Positions 47,101 through 54,617 of a DNA stretch of 64,000 nt are shown piece after piece. A program made the translations under genes and the position numbers. Under the pieces are notes generated by a model. That model had not been told where the DNA came from and did not search any database. It saw nothing but the letters and a program-made list of their open reading frames with translations. Each line of letters opens with the position of its first letter. Positions within the stretch are counted from its first letter, which is position 1. The stretch comes from CAVWDU01 sp963753815. Its GTDB lineage: Bacteria > Pseudomonadota > Gammaproteobacteria > Pseudomonadales > Halieaceae. Location: positions 620,001 to 684,000 of the forward strand of contig CAVWDU010000004.1 in the NCBI GenBank assembly GCA_963753815.1, given 5' to 3'.

Positions 47101-47823
47101 AAGCGCGTGGTCGTCATCGGTGACGCCATGCGCGCCGAACTGGCCGCCATCGCCGGCGGTTTCATCGGCCAGGGTGTGGCGAGCCTGCGCATGTTGACCC
47201 GGAGCGAGGCGGCGGCGTCCGAATTGACCCACTTGATCGAGAAGCCCGATGGGTTCGATCTGACGATAGAGGCGATCGGTGACGATATCGAAGGCGCCCT
47301 GGACGCCATCATGCGCTCGGGTGACGGTGTCGATGTGGTGGTCAGCAGCCCCTTCGTGCGCCTGCCGATGAACGCGCTGGCAGCGGAAAGCGGCGGCGAC
47401 TGGACCCGCGTCCTGTCCGATGAGGACTTCGCAGCGCTGGTCAACGACCAGCTCACCCATCACTTCCGGGTGGCGCAGCGCGCCACACTGGTGCCGCGCT
47501 GCCAGGTGGTGTTCCTGACCCCGGACACCTCACAGGCCTCGTCCCGCGAGGAATTTGCGCTGGCCCTGTTCGTGAAAAACTCGCTGCATGCGTTCACTGT
47601 CACCCTGGGGGTGGAAACCGAGCGCCTGCCGACGGTCCCGGCGGTCAACCAGGTGCAGCTGACCCGGCGCGCGCGCACCGAGGAACCGGCCAACGACCAG
47701 GAACTGAGGGAAGAGATGGAACGCCTGGTCTACGCCGTGTTGCAGTGCTCAGTGCCCGCGCCGAGCCCGTCCGACAGCCGCTACCTGGCGCGGATTTTCC
47801 GTGGCAACGCGGTGACCGTGTAG
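44168..47823 (+). CDS. mcr: Bifunctional malonyl-CoA reductase (N-terminal part frameshifted as sequenced)
   Basis: Mcr reduces malonyl-CoA to 3-hydroxypropionate with two NADPH, using two SDR-type halves: the C-terminal half makes malonate semialdehyde and the N-terminal half reduces it. The span gives about 1,218 residues, matching Chloroflexus Mcr (1,219). The ATG at 44168 overlaps the pcs stop. N-terminal SDR features are LTGAAGNIGSFISRQLL (with one added base after GAAGN), VLINNAGAAGPK, INVSTIFSRTHYFGRIPYVV and VNTLFPGPIKSERIETVF. About nine frame changes occur between 44,270 and 45,596; from 45,598 the remaining 2.2 kb is one clean frame. Its substrate is the product of acetyl-CoA carboxylase. 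Confidence 0.9.
45598..47823 (+). CDS. mcr: mcr intact 3' part: linker and C-terminal malonyl-CoA reductase half
   Basis: An uninterrupted 741-residue frame covering roughly residues 477-1218 of Mcr. It starts by chance at an ATG; the preceding coding sequence joins it by one frame change. It carries the second SDR module: cofactor loop ITGGSLGIGLQLGRYLAIAG (residues 100-119 of this frame), LINNAGISGAEEMVVDM near 183, the catalytic Ser/Tyr/Lys in NVSSYFGGEK, NRADYAVSKAGQR near 240-265, then the long family-specific C-terminus (SGETFHPSGGLKF, LTHHFRVAQRA, IFRGNAVTV). On its own this half would convert malonyl-CoA to malonate semialdehyde. Confidence 0.92.
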   Translation: MRASIEALIRVWRHEDEALCARRDIGWAVLPNQLVRYNSTEPDNLAFSADWTATLTNRVRRMDHINLWVPQSIRRSTGKSAMPAAIQRVLPGLHKGKTAVITGGSLGIGLQLGRYLAIAGARVLLSARSESKLAEARDEIVEELKGVGYANPGDRVHILADIDVGDNEALERLFEHSIELFGRVDFLINNAGISGAEEMVVDMTLDDWNRTMQANLISNYGLIRKYAPLMKQQGSGSVLNVSSYFGGEKYVAVAYPNRADYAVSKAGQRVLAEILSRHLGPEIQINALAPGPVDGARLRGLGGAPGLFERRGRLVLENKRLNQVHAAILASVEGGFPVDELAGLAINELSKMPPASRMPKPLAKLFAQVADSRGSASASRFLLNAALAEKLMNRLVMGALFSEDMAKQFMERFANAPEPFFDREVIRRSAEQIESGILNRLHLHKMPTDEQVGLSTVFHLADEIVSGETFHPSGGLKFDRSVTEGELLLPPGKEDLARLEGKRVVVIGDAMRAELAAIAGGFIGQGVASLRMLTRSEAAASELTHLIEKPDGFDLTIEAIGDDIEGALDAIMRSGDGVDVVVSSPFVRLPMNALAAESGGDWTRVLSDEDFAALVNDQLTHHFRVAQRATLVPRCQVVFLTPDTSQASSREEFALALFVKNSLHAFTVTLGVETERLPTVPAVNQVQLTRRARTEEPANDQELREEMERLVYAVLQCSVPAPSPSDSRYLARIFRGNAVTV

Positions 47824-47836
47824 GGCGGCTGTTACT

Positions 47837-47868
47837 CCCCGCGGCGGTCGCCGATGACCGCCGCGGGG
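47837..47868. terminator. Strong GC-rich hairpin after mcr
   Basis: CCCCGCGGCGGTC (47837-47849) pairs perfectly with GACCGCCGCGGGG (47856-47868) around the 6-base loop GCCGAT, 14 bases after the mcr stop and between convergent genes. There is no T-run, so it may act as a Rho-assisted terminator or mRNA 3'-end stabiliser. Confidence 0.55.
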
Positions 47869-47932
47869 CCGGGGCATCCTCAGCCGGTATACAGAGGCTG
47901 CCGGTCAGCCCTGCTGTCAGGTCCGGGCCCGG

Positions 47933-49834
47933 TTACCAGGCGATCCCGTAGTCCTCGCCGTAGTCACTGGCCCCGCCCCAGAGAGTGCCATTCTCACGGT
48001 CGATGTAAATCGCGGTGATGGGACTGTAGGTACGGTCGACCGTCTCGACCTGGTAGCCCATTTTCCCAAGTTCTGCGCGCACCCAGGGAGAGACCCGACG
48101 GGTCACGCTAAGCCGCCCGGGTTCCGATTTGTGCGCCCCGAAAGAGCTCTGCATCTGGTAACTGGTGATGTTGTGGGCCTCCGCGGCCTGCTGCACATTC
48201 ATGCCGAACTCGACCACGTTGATGAAAAACTGCAGCAGGTTCTGGTCCTGTGTGTCGCCGCCCTGGACGGAGAATCCCAGCAGGGGTTCGCCACCCTTCA
48301 GGGCGATACTGGGCGTGAGTGTGGCACGCGGCCGCTGCCCCGGCTGCAGCACGTTGAATGGATTCATGGCGTCAGTCAGCACAAAGCTCTGCATACGTTG
48401 ACTGAGACCGACCCCGGTGCTGCCGGCGACAAAGGCAGGTATCCAGCCACCGCTGGGTGTGACCGAAACGACCCAGCCCTCGGCATCGGCCGCCTGGATC
48501 GACGTGGTGCCGGCAGTGAACGCCTCGTCGTCGCTCATCGCGCCGGCCTGCTGGAAGCCTTCGACGCCGTCTCCCTCGGCCGCGGGGGGGAGGGGGCTCC
48601 AGTTGTCCAGCTGCTGCTGAAACGGGTTCTCCTCGCCCTGGAACGGGTAGGGATCTCCGGGACGGATGTCTTCACGGTTGCGTTCGGGGTCGATCAGGGC
48701 GCGACGTTTTTCCGCATACGCCTTGGATAGCAGGCCCCTGATGGGCTCCTCGGGGGGCACATAGGGGTCGCCGTAGTAGAAATCGCGGTCGGCGAAGGCG
48801 AGGTTCATGGCCTGGTAGAGCGTGTGGATATAGCGGGTGCTGTTATAACCCATGCCCTTGAGATCGATGCCCTCGAGTATGTTCAGTGCCTGCAGCATCA
48901 CCGGGCCCTGTACCCACGTATTCAGCTTGTAGACGTCGATGTCCTTGTAGCGGGTGCTCACCGGCTCCTCGATGTAAACCTGCCACTGGTCGAGATCCTC
49001 CAGGGTGATGAGGCCGCCGTACTCCGAGCTGCTGCGCACGATTTCGCGGGCGATGTCGCCGCGGTAGAAGCGGTCGTAAGCGGCGTAGATCGCCTGCTTG
49101 CGGTCCTTGCCCGCTGCGAGTGCCGCGGCCTCGGTCTCGACCAGCTTCTGCAAGGTCTGCAGCAGAGCCGGCTGCCGGAACAGTTCGCCCGCAGCGGGAC
49201 CGGTTCGCGGATCGTCTTCCGTCTTGCCGGCGTGGGGAAGGAAGACCTCGCGGGAATAGCGCCACTGCTCCAGCGTGTCACGGTGACGCTCGATGTTGGC
49301 GGCCTGGGCGGCCTCGATGGGATAACCGGCCGCCATGTCCATCGCCGGCGCCAGTACCTCGGCCAGGCTCAGTTTGCCGTACTCGGCCAGCATGACCATC
49401 AGACCGCCCGGCGTGCCCGGCGTCACCGCCGCCAACGGCCCGTATTCCGGCGGAAAAACCATCCCCTGGTCGCGGAAAAACGCCGGTGTGGCACCGCTGG
49501 GTGCCACTCCCAGCGCATTGATGCCCTTCACCTCGCGGGTGTGCGGGTTGTAGATAAGCGCCTGTGTCTCACCTCCCCAGCCCAGCACATCCCACATGGT
49601 GGCGGTGGCGGCGAGCATGGCGCAGGCGGCGTCTACCGCGTTGCCGCCGCGACTGAATGTCATCGCCCCCGCCGTGGCGGCCAGCGGTTTGCCGGTGACC
49701 GCAACCCAGTGTTTGCCGTGCAGGACGGGCTTCGCGGTCTTTGCTGCTGCGACTGGTGCCACGGCGGGCCATGCCAGCAGCAGGCCGGCGATAACAGGTA
49801 ACCAGCGTTGGCGGGCTGAAATGGGGGGTTTCAT
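47933..49834 (-). CDS. Gamma-glutamyltransferase family protein, exported
   Basis: A 633-residue Ntn-hydrolase of the GGT family. The ATG at 49834 with AAGGAG upstream starts a signal peptide (MKPPISARQRWLPVIAGLLL to VAAAKT), so it is periplasmic. The large-subunit part has GGNAVDAACAMLAATATM near residue 75. The autocleavage/catalytic Thr lies in DEAFTAGTTSIQAADAEGWV near 430. The usual Thr-Thr-His of GGT is Thr-Thr-Ser here, so activity on glutathione is uncertain; a cephalosporin-acylase-like or other amidase role is possible. The C-terminal GGASDYGEDYGIAW is typical of the small subunit. Confidence 0.83.
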   Translation of the reverse strand: MKPPISARQRWLPVIAGLLLAWPAVAPVAAAKTAKPVLHGKHWVAVTGKPLAATAGAMTFSRGGNAVDAACAMLAATATMWDVLGWGGETQALIYNPHTREVKGINALGVAPSGATPAFFRDQGMVFPPEYGPLAAVTPGTPGGLMVMLAEYGKLSLAEVLAPAMDMAAGYPIEAAQAANIERHRDTLEQWRYSREVFLPHAGKTEDDPRTGPAAGELFRQPALLQTLQKLVETEAAALAAGKDRKQAIYAAYDRFYRGDIAREIVRSSSEYGGLITLEDLDQWQVYIEEPVSTRYKDIDVYKLNTWVQGPVMLQALNILEGIDLKGMGYNSTRYIHTLYQAMNLAFADRDFYYGDPYVPPEEPIRGLLSKAYAEKRRALIDPERNREDIRPGDPYPFQGEENPFQQQLDNWSPLPPAAEGDGVEGFQQAGAMSDDEAFTAGTTSIQAADAEGWVVSVTPSGGWIPAFVAGSTGVGLSQRMQSFVLTDAMNPFNVLQPGQRPRATLTPSIALKGGEPLLGFSVQGGDTQDQNLLQFFINVVEFGMNVQQAAEAHNITSYQMQSSFGAHKSEPGRLSVTRRVSPWVRAELGKMGYQVETVDRTYSPITAIYIDRENGTLWGGASDYGEDYGIAW

Positions 49835-50002
49835 TCGTGTGTGACTCCTTGCCATTGAAGATTTATTGCGTGGCGCGAGAACGGGAAATAGCGGCTGTCC
49901 GCGAACTCTACCGTTTATCGCCGGGCTTGGCGATGACGACCTTGCGGCCGTGCCGGGATTCGTCCACAATACGCGCCCTCCGTCATGCGGGCGGAGAGCA
50001 CT

Positions 50003-50112
50003 GGTGGCCCAGGCGGTCCCCTCGCAACGATAGGTAGTGAACCCCGCCAGGCCCGGAAGGGAGCAACGGTAGTTACCGACTCGTGTGCCGGGGTGTGGCT
50101 GTCTGGGTCGCC
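50003..50112 (+). ncRNA. ffs: 4.5S RNA of the signal recognition particle
   Basis: The conserved SRP domain IV core is present: CCAGGCCCGGAAGGGAGCA (50048-50066), closely matching the E. coli sequence CAGGTCCGGAAGGAAGCA. The 5' (GGTGGCCCAGGC) and 3' (GTCTGGGTCGCC) ends pair with wobbles to close the long hairpin, as does CGTGTGCCGGGGTGTGGCT on the 3' side. About 110 bases, like E. coli ffs. It lies 57 bases upstream of dnaX, a classical position. The 168-base gap from the gamma-glutamyltransferase start (49835-50002) shows nothing else I can support. Confidence 0.93.
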
Positions 50113-50169
50113 TCCATACCCCCGCTGGTGTATTCTGTCGTCCCGCTCAGATTCAGGTTACTCCGGGTA

Positions 50170-51849
50170 ATGGCTCATCAGGTCTTGGCACGCAAATGGC
50201 GACCCCGGAATTTTCGGGAGATGGTCGGCCAGGAACACGTGTTGAAGGCGCTGGTGAACGCGCTTGACCAACAACGTCTGCACCACGCCTACCTGTTTAC
50301 CGGTACCCGGGGTGTCGGCAAGACCACCCTGGCGCGCATTCTCGCCAAGTGCCTGAACTGTGAGGCGGGCACCGGCTCGGAACCCTGCGGGACCTGCGCT
50401 TCCTGCGTCGAGATTGCCGAGGGGCGCAGCGTCGATCTGCTGGAGGTGGATGCGGCGTCGCGCACCAAGGTGGAGGATACCCGCGAGTTACTGGATAACG
50501 TGCAGTACGCGCCCACTCGCTCTCGCTATAAGGTGTACCTCATCGACGAGGTGCACATGCTGTCAACTCACAGCTTCAACGCCCTGCTGAAAACCCTGGA
50601 GGAGCCACCGGAGCACGTCAAGTTCCTCCTCGCCACCACAGACCCCCAGAAGCTGCCCGCCACGGTGCTGTCGCGGTGCCTGCAGTTCAACCTGAAGAAC
50701 ATGCCACCACAGCAGGTGGTGGAGCACCTCCAGCATGTACTGACGGAGGAGGGTATTGAGTACGACGAGCCGGCGCTCTGGCTGCTGGGGCGCGCGGCGG
50801 CGGGCAGTATGCGCGACGCGCTCAGCCTCACTGACCAGGCAATCGGCTTCGGCAGCGGCACGCTGCGAGAAGCCGACGTGCGCAGCATGCTGGGCAGCGT
50901 GGACCTCTCGTTTGTGTTCGATCTGCTCGAGGGTGTTGTTGGGGGTGACGCCGAGGCGGTCCTGGCGACTGTGGACAGGATAGCCGGCCACGCGCTCGAT
51001 TTCGAAAACTGCCTGGAGGAACTCATCACCGCCCTGCATCGCGTTGCGATCGTCCAGGCGGTGCCGGCCGCGGCCGAAAATGGGTGGGGTGACAGTGCCC
51101 GTATCCAGGCGCTGGCGGCGGCACTCAGCGCCGAGGATGCGCAGTTGTTCTACCAGGTAGCGATCAATGGCCGCCGGGATATCGGGCTCGCCACCGATCC
51201 GCGCAGCGGCCTGGAAATGGTGTTGCTGAGGATGCTGGCGTTTCGCCCGGCGACCCGCGTCGAGACCGGTGGCAGCAGCCCCGCCCCCGGTCCTGGCCCC
51301 GACAGTTCCCCAGCTGCAGCTGTCGCCCCGGAGGGCGGCGCAGCGGCAAAAAAGCCCGTTGATGTTCCCCGGGCGGACGCGCCCGGGGCGGCAGTGCCCG
51401 CGCAACCGGAAGCTCCCGCGATCGATTCAGCGCTGGGTGGAGCGGCGCCGGCGGTGGACGTCGAACCCCTTGACTGGCCGGCTTTGCTGAACCGGCTGGG
51501 GCTCAAGGGATCGCTGGAAAACATCGCGAGTAATTGCGAGTTGCAAAGCGCCTCGGCGGGTGAACTCACATTTGTGCTGGACAGGAAGAATGCCGGGTTG
51601 TTCAATCCGCGTCACAGCGACAGCCTGCGGGCGGCCCTGGAGCAGCACTTCGGCGTGCCGTTGAGCGTGACTATAATGGAGGGCGAGGTCGGGCAGACGC
51701 CGGCCATGCTGAGGTTGCAGCGCATCAGGGAACGACAGGCTGCGGCGGAGGCCGAACTCGAAGATGACCCACGGCTGCGGCGGCTGATCGAGCGCTTCGA
51801 CGGCGAACTCGACCGCAGTTCCATTGTCCCACTCGACAATCGGGAATGA
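50170..51849 (+). CDS. dnaX: DNA polymerase III tau (and probably gamma) subunit
   Basis: DnaX (559 residues for tau) is the clamp-loader ATPase. The ATG at 50170 gives MAHQVLARKWRPRNFREMVG. Walker A is GTRGVGKTTLARILAK near residue 44, followed by the four-cysteine zinc site (CLNCEAG...CGTCASC), Walker B LIDEVHMLS near 126 and the SRC motif LSRCLQFNLKN near 170. Domain III ends near 370, then a Pro/Ala-rich linker and the tau-specific C-terminus. In the linker, an in-frame slippery site with flanking signals (51330-51388) predicts a gamma product of about 397 residues. ybaB follows after two bases. Confidence 0.96.
   Translation: MAHQVLARKWRPRNFREMVGQEHVLKALVNALDQQRLHHAYLFTGTRGVGKTTLARILAKCLNCEAGTGSEPCGTCASCVEIAEGRSVDLLEVDAASRTKVEDTRELLDNVQYAPTRSRYKVYLIDEVHMLSTHSFNALLKTLEEPPEHVKFLLATTDPQKLPATVLSRCLQFNLKNMPPQQVVEHLQHVLTEEGIEYDEPALWLLGRAAAGSMRDALSLTDQAIGFGSGTLREADVRSMLGSVDLSFVFDLLEGVVGGDAEAVLATVDRIAGHALDFENCLEELITALHRVAIVQAVPAAAENGWGDSARIQALAAALSAEDAQLFYQVAINGRRDIGLATDPRSGLEMVLLRMLAFRPATRVETGGSSPAPGPGPDSSPAAAVAPEGGAAAKKPVDVPRADAPGAAVPAQPEAPAIDSALGGAAPAVDVEPLDWPALLNRLGLKGSLENIASNCELQSASAGELTFVLDRKNAGLFNPRHSDSLRAALEQHFGVPLSVTIMEGEVGQTPAMLRLQRIRERQAAAEAELEDDPRLRRLIERFDGELDRSSIVPLDNRE
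51330..51388 (+). promoter_or_regulatory. dnaX: Programmed -1 ribosomal frameshift signal in dnaX
   Basis: Three elements are present in order. A Shine-Dalgarno-like GGAGGG is at 51330-51335. The slippery heptamer A-AAA-AAG is at 51348-51354, in exactly the zero-frame phase used in E. coli dnaX. A 9-bp GC stem (CCCCGGGCG 51367-51375, CGCCCGGGG 51380-51388) with a GACG loop begins 12 bases later. Slipping back one base gives GCC CGT TGA, a stop at 51360-51362, so gamma would end two residues after the slip. The spacer to the stem is longer than in E. coli. Confidence 0.75.
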
Positions 51850-51851
51850 CC

Positions 51852-52175
51852 ATGAAAGGCAGTATTACAGAGTTGATGCAACAGGCGCAGAAGATGCAGG
51901 CCGAAATGCAGAAGGCGCAGGAAGCCCTCGCCAACGTCGAGCTGACCGGGGAGGCCGGCGCTGGTCTCGTCTCGGTGGTGATGACCGGCCGCCACGATGT
52001 CAAGCGGGTGTCGGTGGACGACAGCGTGCTGAATGAGGACAAGGCGGTACTCGAGGACCTGCTCGCGGCGGCGGTGAACGACGCTGTGCGCAAGGTCGAA
52101 GCCCACAACCGGGAGGCGATGTCGGGGCTGGCGTCGGGACTCAACCTGCCCGCCGGGTTCAAGCTGCCGTTTTGA
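51852..52175 (+). CDS. ybaB: YbaB/EbfC nucleoid-associated protein
   Basis: A 107-residue dimeric DNA-binding protein with the tweezer-like YbaB fold: helix LMQQAQKMQAEMQKAQEAL, then beta strands (GLVSVVMTGRHDVKRVSVDD) and a C-terminal helix. I chose ATG 51852 with GGGA six bases upstream; an ATG at 51846 overlapping the dnaX stop is also possible. It sits between dnaX and recR, as in most proteobacteria, and is thought to act on DNA topology or repair with them. Confidence 0.95.
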   Translation: MKGSITELMQQAQKMQAEMQKAQEALANVELTGEAGAGLVSVVMTGRHDVKRVSVDDSVLNEDKAVLEDLLAAAVNDAVRKVEAHNREAMSGLASGLNLPAGFKLPF

Positions 52176-52191
52176 ACGGCGGCCGTACGGT

Positions 52192-52794
52192 ATGACATTC
52201 AGTCCCGCACTGGAACGGCTGATCGAGGCCTTGCGCTGCCTTCCCGGCGTGGGCCCCAAGTCGGCCCAGCGCATGAGTCTGCACCTGCTGGAGCGCAACC
52301 GGGAGGGGGCAACAGCGCTGGCGCGGGCGCTCGATACCGCGATGGAGCGGATCGGGCACTGCCAGCGTTGCCGGAACCTGAGCGAGACCGACGTGTGTGA
52401 GCTTTGTACCGACCCCCGCCGGGATGCCGCCACCATCTGTGTCGTCGAGACACCCGCGGATGTCGTTGCGATCGAACAGAGCGGCAGTTACCGCGGGCGT
52501 TATTTTATTCTGATGGGCCACCTCTCTCCGATCGATGGCATCGGGCCGGCGGAAATCGGGTTGGACGATTTTCAGCAGCGAGTCGAGGAGGAGGGCATCC
52601 GCGAGGTCATCCTTGCTACCAATCCCACGGTGGAGGGCGAGGCGACCGCGTTCTACCTCACCGAGATGCTGCGGGAGCGCGACGTGCAGGTGACCCGCAT
52701 CGCCCACGGTGTACCGCTGGGCGGCGAGCTCGAGTTCGTCGACGGGAGCACGCTTGCGCATGCCCTGGCCGGGCGGCGGCGGGTAGAGCCGTGA
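52192..52794 (+). CDS. recR: Recombination mediator RecR
   Basis: RecR (200 residues, E. coli 201) acts with RecO and RecF to load RecA on SSB-coated gaps. Features in order: the helix-hairpin-helix LRCLPGVGPKSAQRMSLHLL near residue 13, the four-cysteine zinc motif (CQRC...CELC) near 57-72, and the Toprim domain (ICVVETPADVVAIEQSG near 82, IREVILATNPTVEGEATAFY near 134). The stop overlaps the rnd start (GTGA). Confidence 0.97.
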   Translation: MTFSPALERLIEALRCLPGVGPKSAQRMSLHLLERNREGATALARALDTAMERIGHCQRCRNLSETDVCELCTDPRRDAATICVVETPADVVAIEQSGSYRGRYFILMGHLSPIDGIGPAEIGLDDFQQRVEEEGIREVILATNPTVEGEATAFYLTEMLRERDVQVTRIAHGVPLGGELEFVDGSTLAHALAGRRRVEP

Positions 52795-53900
52795 GCTGGG
52801 AACTGGTCGAATCCGACGCGGCCCTGAAGGCAATCGTGGCAGGGCGGGGCGTGCATGAGGCGGTTGCTATCGATACCGAGTTCATGCGCCGTGATACTTT
52901 CTACCCCCGGGTAGCGCTGGTGCAGCTGTGTTTCGACGAGATGGCCTATCTCATCGATCCACTTGCCATCGGCGATAGCGCCCCCCTGGTGGGGCTGCTT
53001 ACCGATCCGGGCATCGTCAAGGTGATGCACTCGGCCAGTGAGGACCTGGAAGTCTTCCAGCATTGGCTGGACGTGCTGCCGACGCCGTTGTTCGATACGC
53101 AGCGGGCGGCGGGATTGCTCGATATCGGCTTTGGCATGGGCTATGGCGCCCTGGTGAATGCGTGTCTGGACATCGCGCTTGGGAAGGGAGAGACCCGCTC
53201 GGATTGGCTGCGCAGACCGCTGACAGCCTCGCAGTGCGAGTATGCTGCGCAGGATGTGATTCACCTGGCCGCGCTGTGGCGCCAGCTCGGTCCGCGCTGC
53301 CGGGAGGCGGGCAAGTATGACTGGGTACTGGAAGACAGCCAGCAGGCCGCCGCAAACCTGTCCAGCGATGGAGCGCAACAGTACCGTCGGATCAAGAACG
53401 GCTGGCGCCTCACTTCGCACCAACTGGCGGTGTTGATGGCAGTTTCCGGGTGGCGCGAGGGCAGGGCGCGGGAGCGGGACAAACCGCGTAACTGGATCAT
53501 CGACGATGCCGCCTGCATCGCACTGGCCACGGCTCAGCCCGCGACCAGGAACGCCCTGTCGCGGCTCGATCTACCCCCGGCGGTGGTGCGCCGGGACGGG
53601 CAGGAGCTGGTCGACCTGATATCAGCCGCTGCGGCACTCCCCGAGGACGAGTTGCCCGCCCGGCTGCCCGCGCCGCTGGATAGCCGCCAGCGCTCGACCT
53701 TAAAACGACTCAAGGAACGGGCCCGTGCCATTGCGGTCGAGCTACAGGTGGCGCCGGAGATCGTGTTGCCTGGTAAAGATTTCGAGCTGCTCCTCCGCGA
53801 GGCCGTCGGTGAACCTGTGCAATCCCCACCGCACTGGTCGGGCTGGCGCGCGGCGAGGGTGATTGCGCCGCTGCGTGCGGAGTTGTCCGGGGAGCTATGA
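52791..53900 (+). CDS. rnd: Ribonuclease D
   Basis: RNase D (369 residues) is a 3'-5' exonuclease that trims tRNA 3' ends. The DEDD catalytic motifs are visible: AIDTEFMRRDTFYPRVAL near residue 24, HSASEDLEVFQHWL near 80 and a YAAQDVIHLAALW segment near 146. Two HRDC-type helical domains follow (ending near ARVIAPLRAELSGEL). The GTG at 52791 overlaps the recR stop; the frame upstream is the other frame of recR. It overlaps the next gene by four bases (ATGA), forming a tight recR-rnd-ycgL-ycgN run. Confidence 0.95.
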   Translation: MSWELVESDAALKAIVAGRGVHEAVAIDTEFMRRDTFYPRVALVQLCFDEMAYLIDPLAIGDSAPLVGLLTDPGIVKVMHSASEDLEVFQHWLDVLPTPLFDTQRAAGLLDIGFGMGYGALVNACLDIALGKGETRSDWLRRPLTASQCEYAAQDVIHLAALWRQLGPRCREAGKYDWVLEDSQQAAANLSSDGAQQYRRIKNGWRLTSHQLAVLMAVSGWREGRARERDKPRNWIIDDAACIALATAQPATRNALSRLDLPPAVVRRDGQELVDLISAAAALPEDELPARLPAPLDSRQRSTLKRLKERARAIAVELQVAPEIVLPGKDFELLLREAVGEPVQSPPHWSGWRAARVIAPLRAELSGEL

Positions 53901-54166
53901 TGCTGTGCCGAATTTACCGCAGCCGACGGCGGGCGGAGATGTACCTGTATGTCGCGGCGGATGACGGGCTGGACGCGGTGCCGGCAGCGTTGCTGGAGCG
54001 GTTTGGTGCGCCCGAGCCGGTCATGACACTGGTATTGAGTGACGAACGGCGGCTGGCGCGGGCGGATATCAGCGAGGTCATGGCGGCCATCGCCGGTCAG
54101 GGCTATTACCTGCAGATGCCGCCGGGGCCGGAACAGTGGCAGTCACGGGCGGGCGCGAATGGATGA
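53897..54166 (+). CDS. ycgL: YcgL domain protein
   Basis: An 89-residue protein of the YcgL family: MLCRIYRSRRRAEMYLYVAA at the start and GQGYYLQMPPGPE at the end closely follow E. coli YcgL. The biochemical role of the family is not established. It is translationally coupled to rnd (ATGA) and overlaps ycgN by 8 bases. Confidence 0.93.
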   Translation: MMLCRIYRSRRRAEMYLYVAADDGLDAVPAALLERFGAPEPVMTLVLSDERRLARADISEVMAAIAGQGYYLQMPPGPEQWQSRAGANG

Positions 54167-54617
54167 CTGGTGGCACCGACTCGGCCTCGATCAACTCGAT
54201 GCCGATCAGTGGGAGGCCCTGTGCGACGGCTGTGGGAAGTGCTGCCTGCACAAAATCGAGGACGCCGACACCGGCTGGATAGAGTACACCGGCGTGCACT
54301 GCCGTTACCTGGACGCGGTCACCTGCCGTTGCAGCGATTATCAGAATCGGCTCGCGGTGGTGCCGGATTGCGTGCGCCTGACGCCGGGTAACAGTGCGCG
54401 ACTGTCGTGGTTGCCCGCGACCTGCGCCTACCGACTGCGCAGTGAAGGTCGGCCACTCCCGGTCTGGCACCCGCTGGTCACTGGTGACGCGGAGTCGGTG
54501 CACCTCGCCGGAGCATCGATTCGCGGTCGGACGATCTCGGAGGCATTTGTGCATCCCGACGGGTATGATGAGCACATCGTCAAGTGGGTGGATGGGGAGA
54601 GCTGCGGTGCTGAATGA
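54159..54617 (+). CDS. ycgN: YcgN / UPF0260 cysteine-cluster protein
   Basis: A 152-residue protein whose N-terminal part has the cysteine pattern of YkgJ/YcgN proteins: CDGCGKCCLHKIED near residue 23, HCRYLD and CRCSDYQNR near 50-60, and PDCVRLTP near 71, probably binding zinc or an iron-sulphur cluster. The rest (YRLRSEGRPLPVWHPLVTGD, VHPDGYDEHIVKWVD) is conserved in YcgN. The start is the ATG at 54159 (MDDWWHRLGL), inside ycgL. ycgL-ycgN adjacency is usual in gammaproteobacteria. Function unknown. Confidence 0.93.
   Translation: MDDWWHRLGLDQLDADQWEALCDGCGKCCLHKIEDADTGWIEYTGVHCRYLDAVTCRCSDYQNRLAVVPDCVRLTPGNSARLSWLPATCAYRLRSEGRPLPVWHPLVTGDAESVHLAGASIRGRTISEAFVHPDGYDEHIVKWVDGESCGAE

Noticed and set aside
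44168..47823. Mcr as two separate natural genes
   Set aside because: The intact 3' frame begins inside the linker near residue 477 without a ribosome site, and the N-terminal part is continuous in corrected frame.
38728..47823. Recent transfer of pcs-mcr on a mobile element
   Set aside because: No integrase, transposase or attachment repeats are visible and base composition looks like the neighbours; nearby tRNA genes alone are not evidence.
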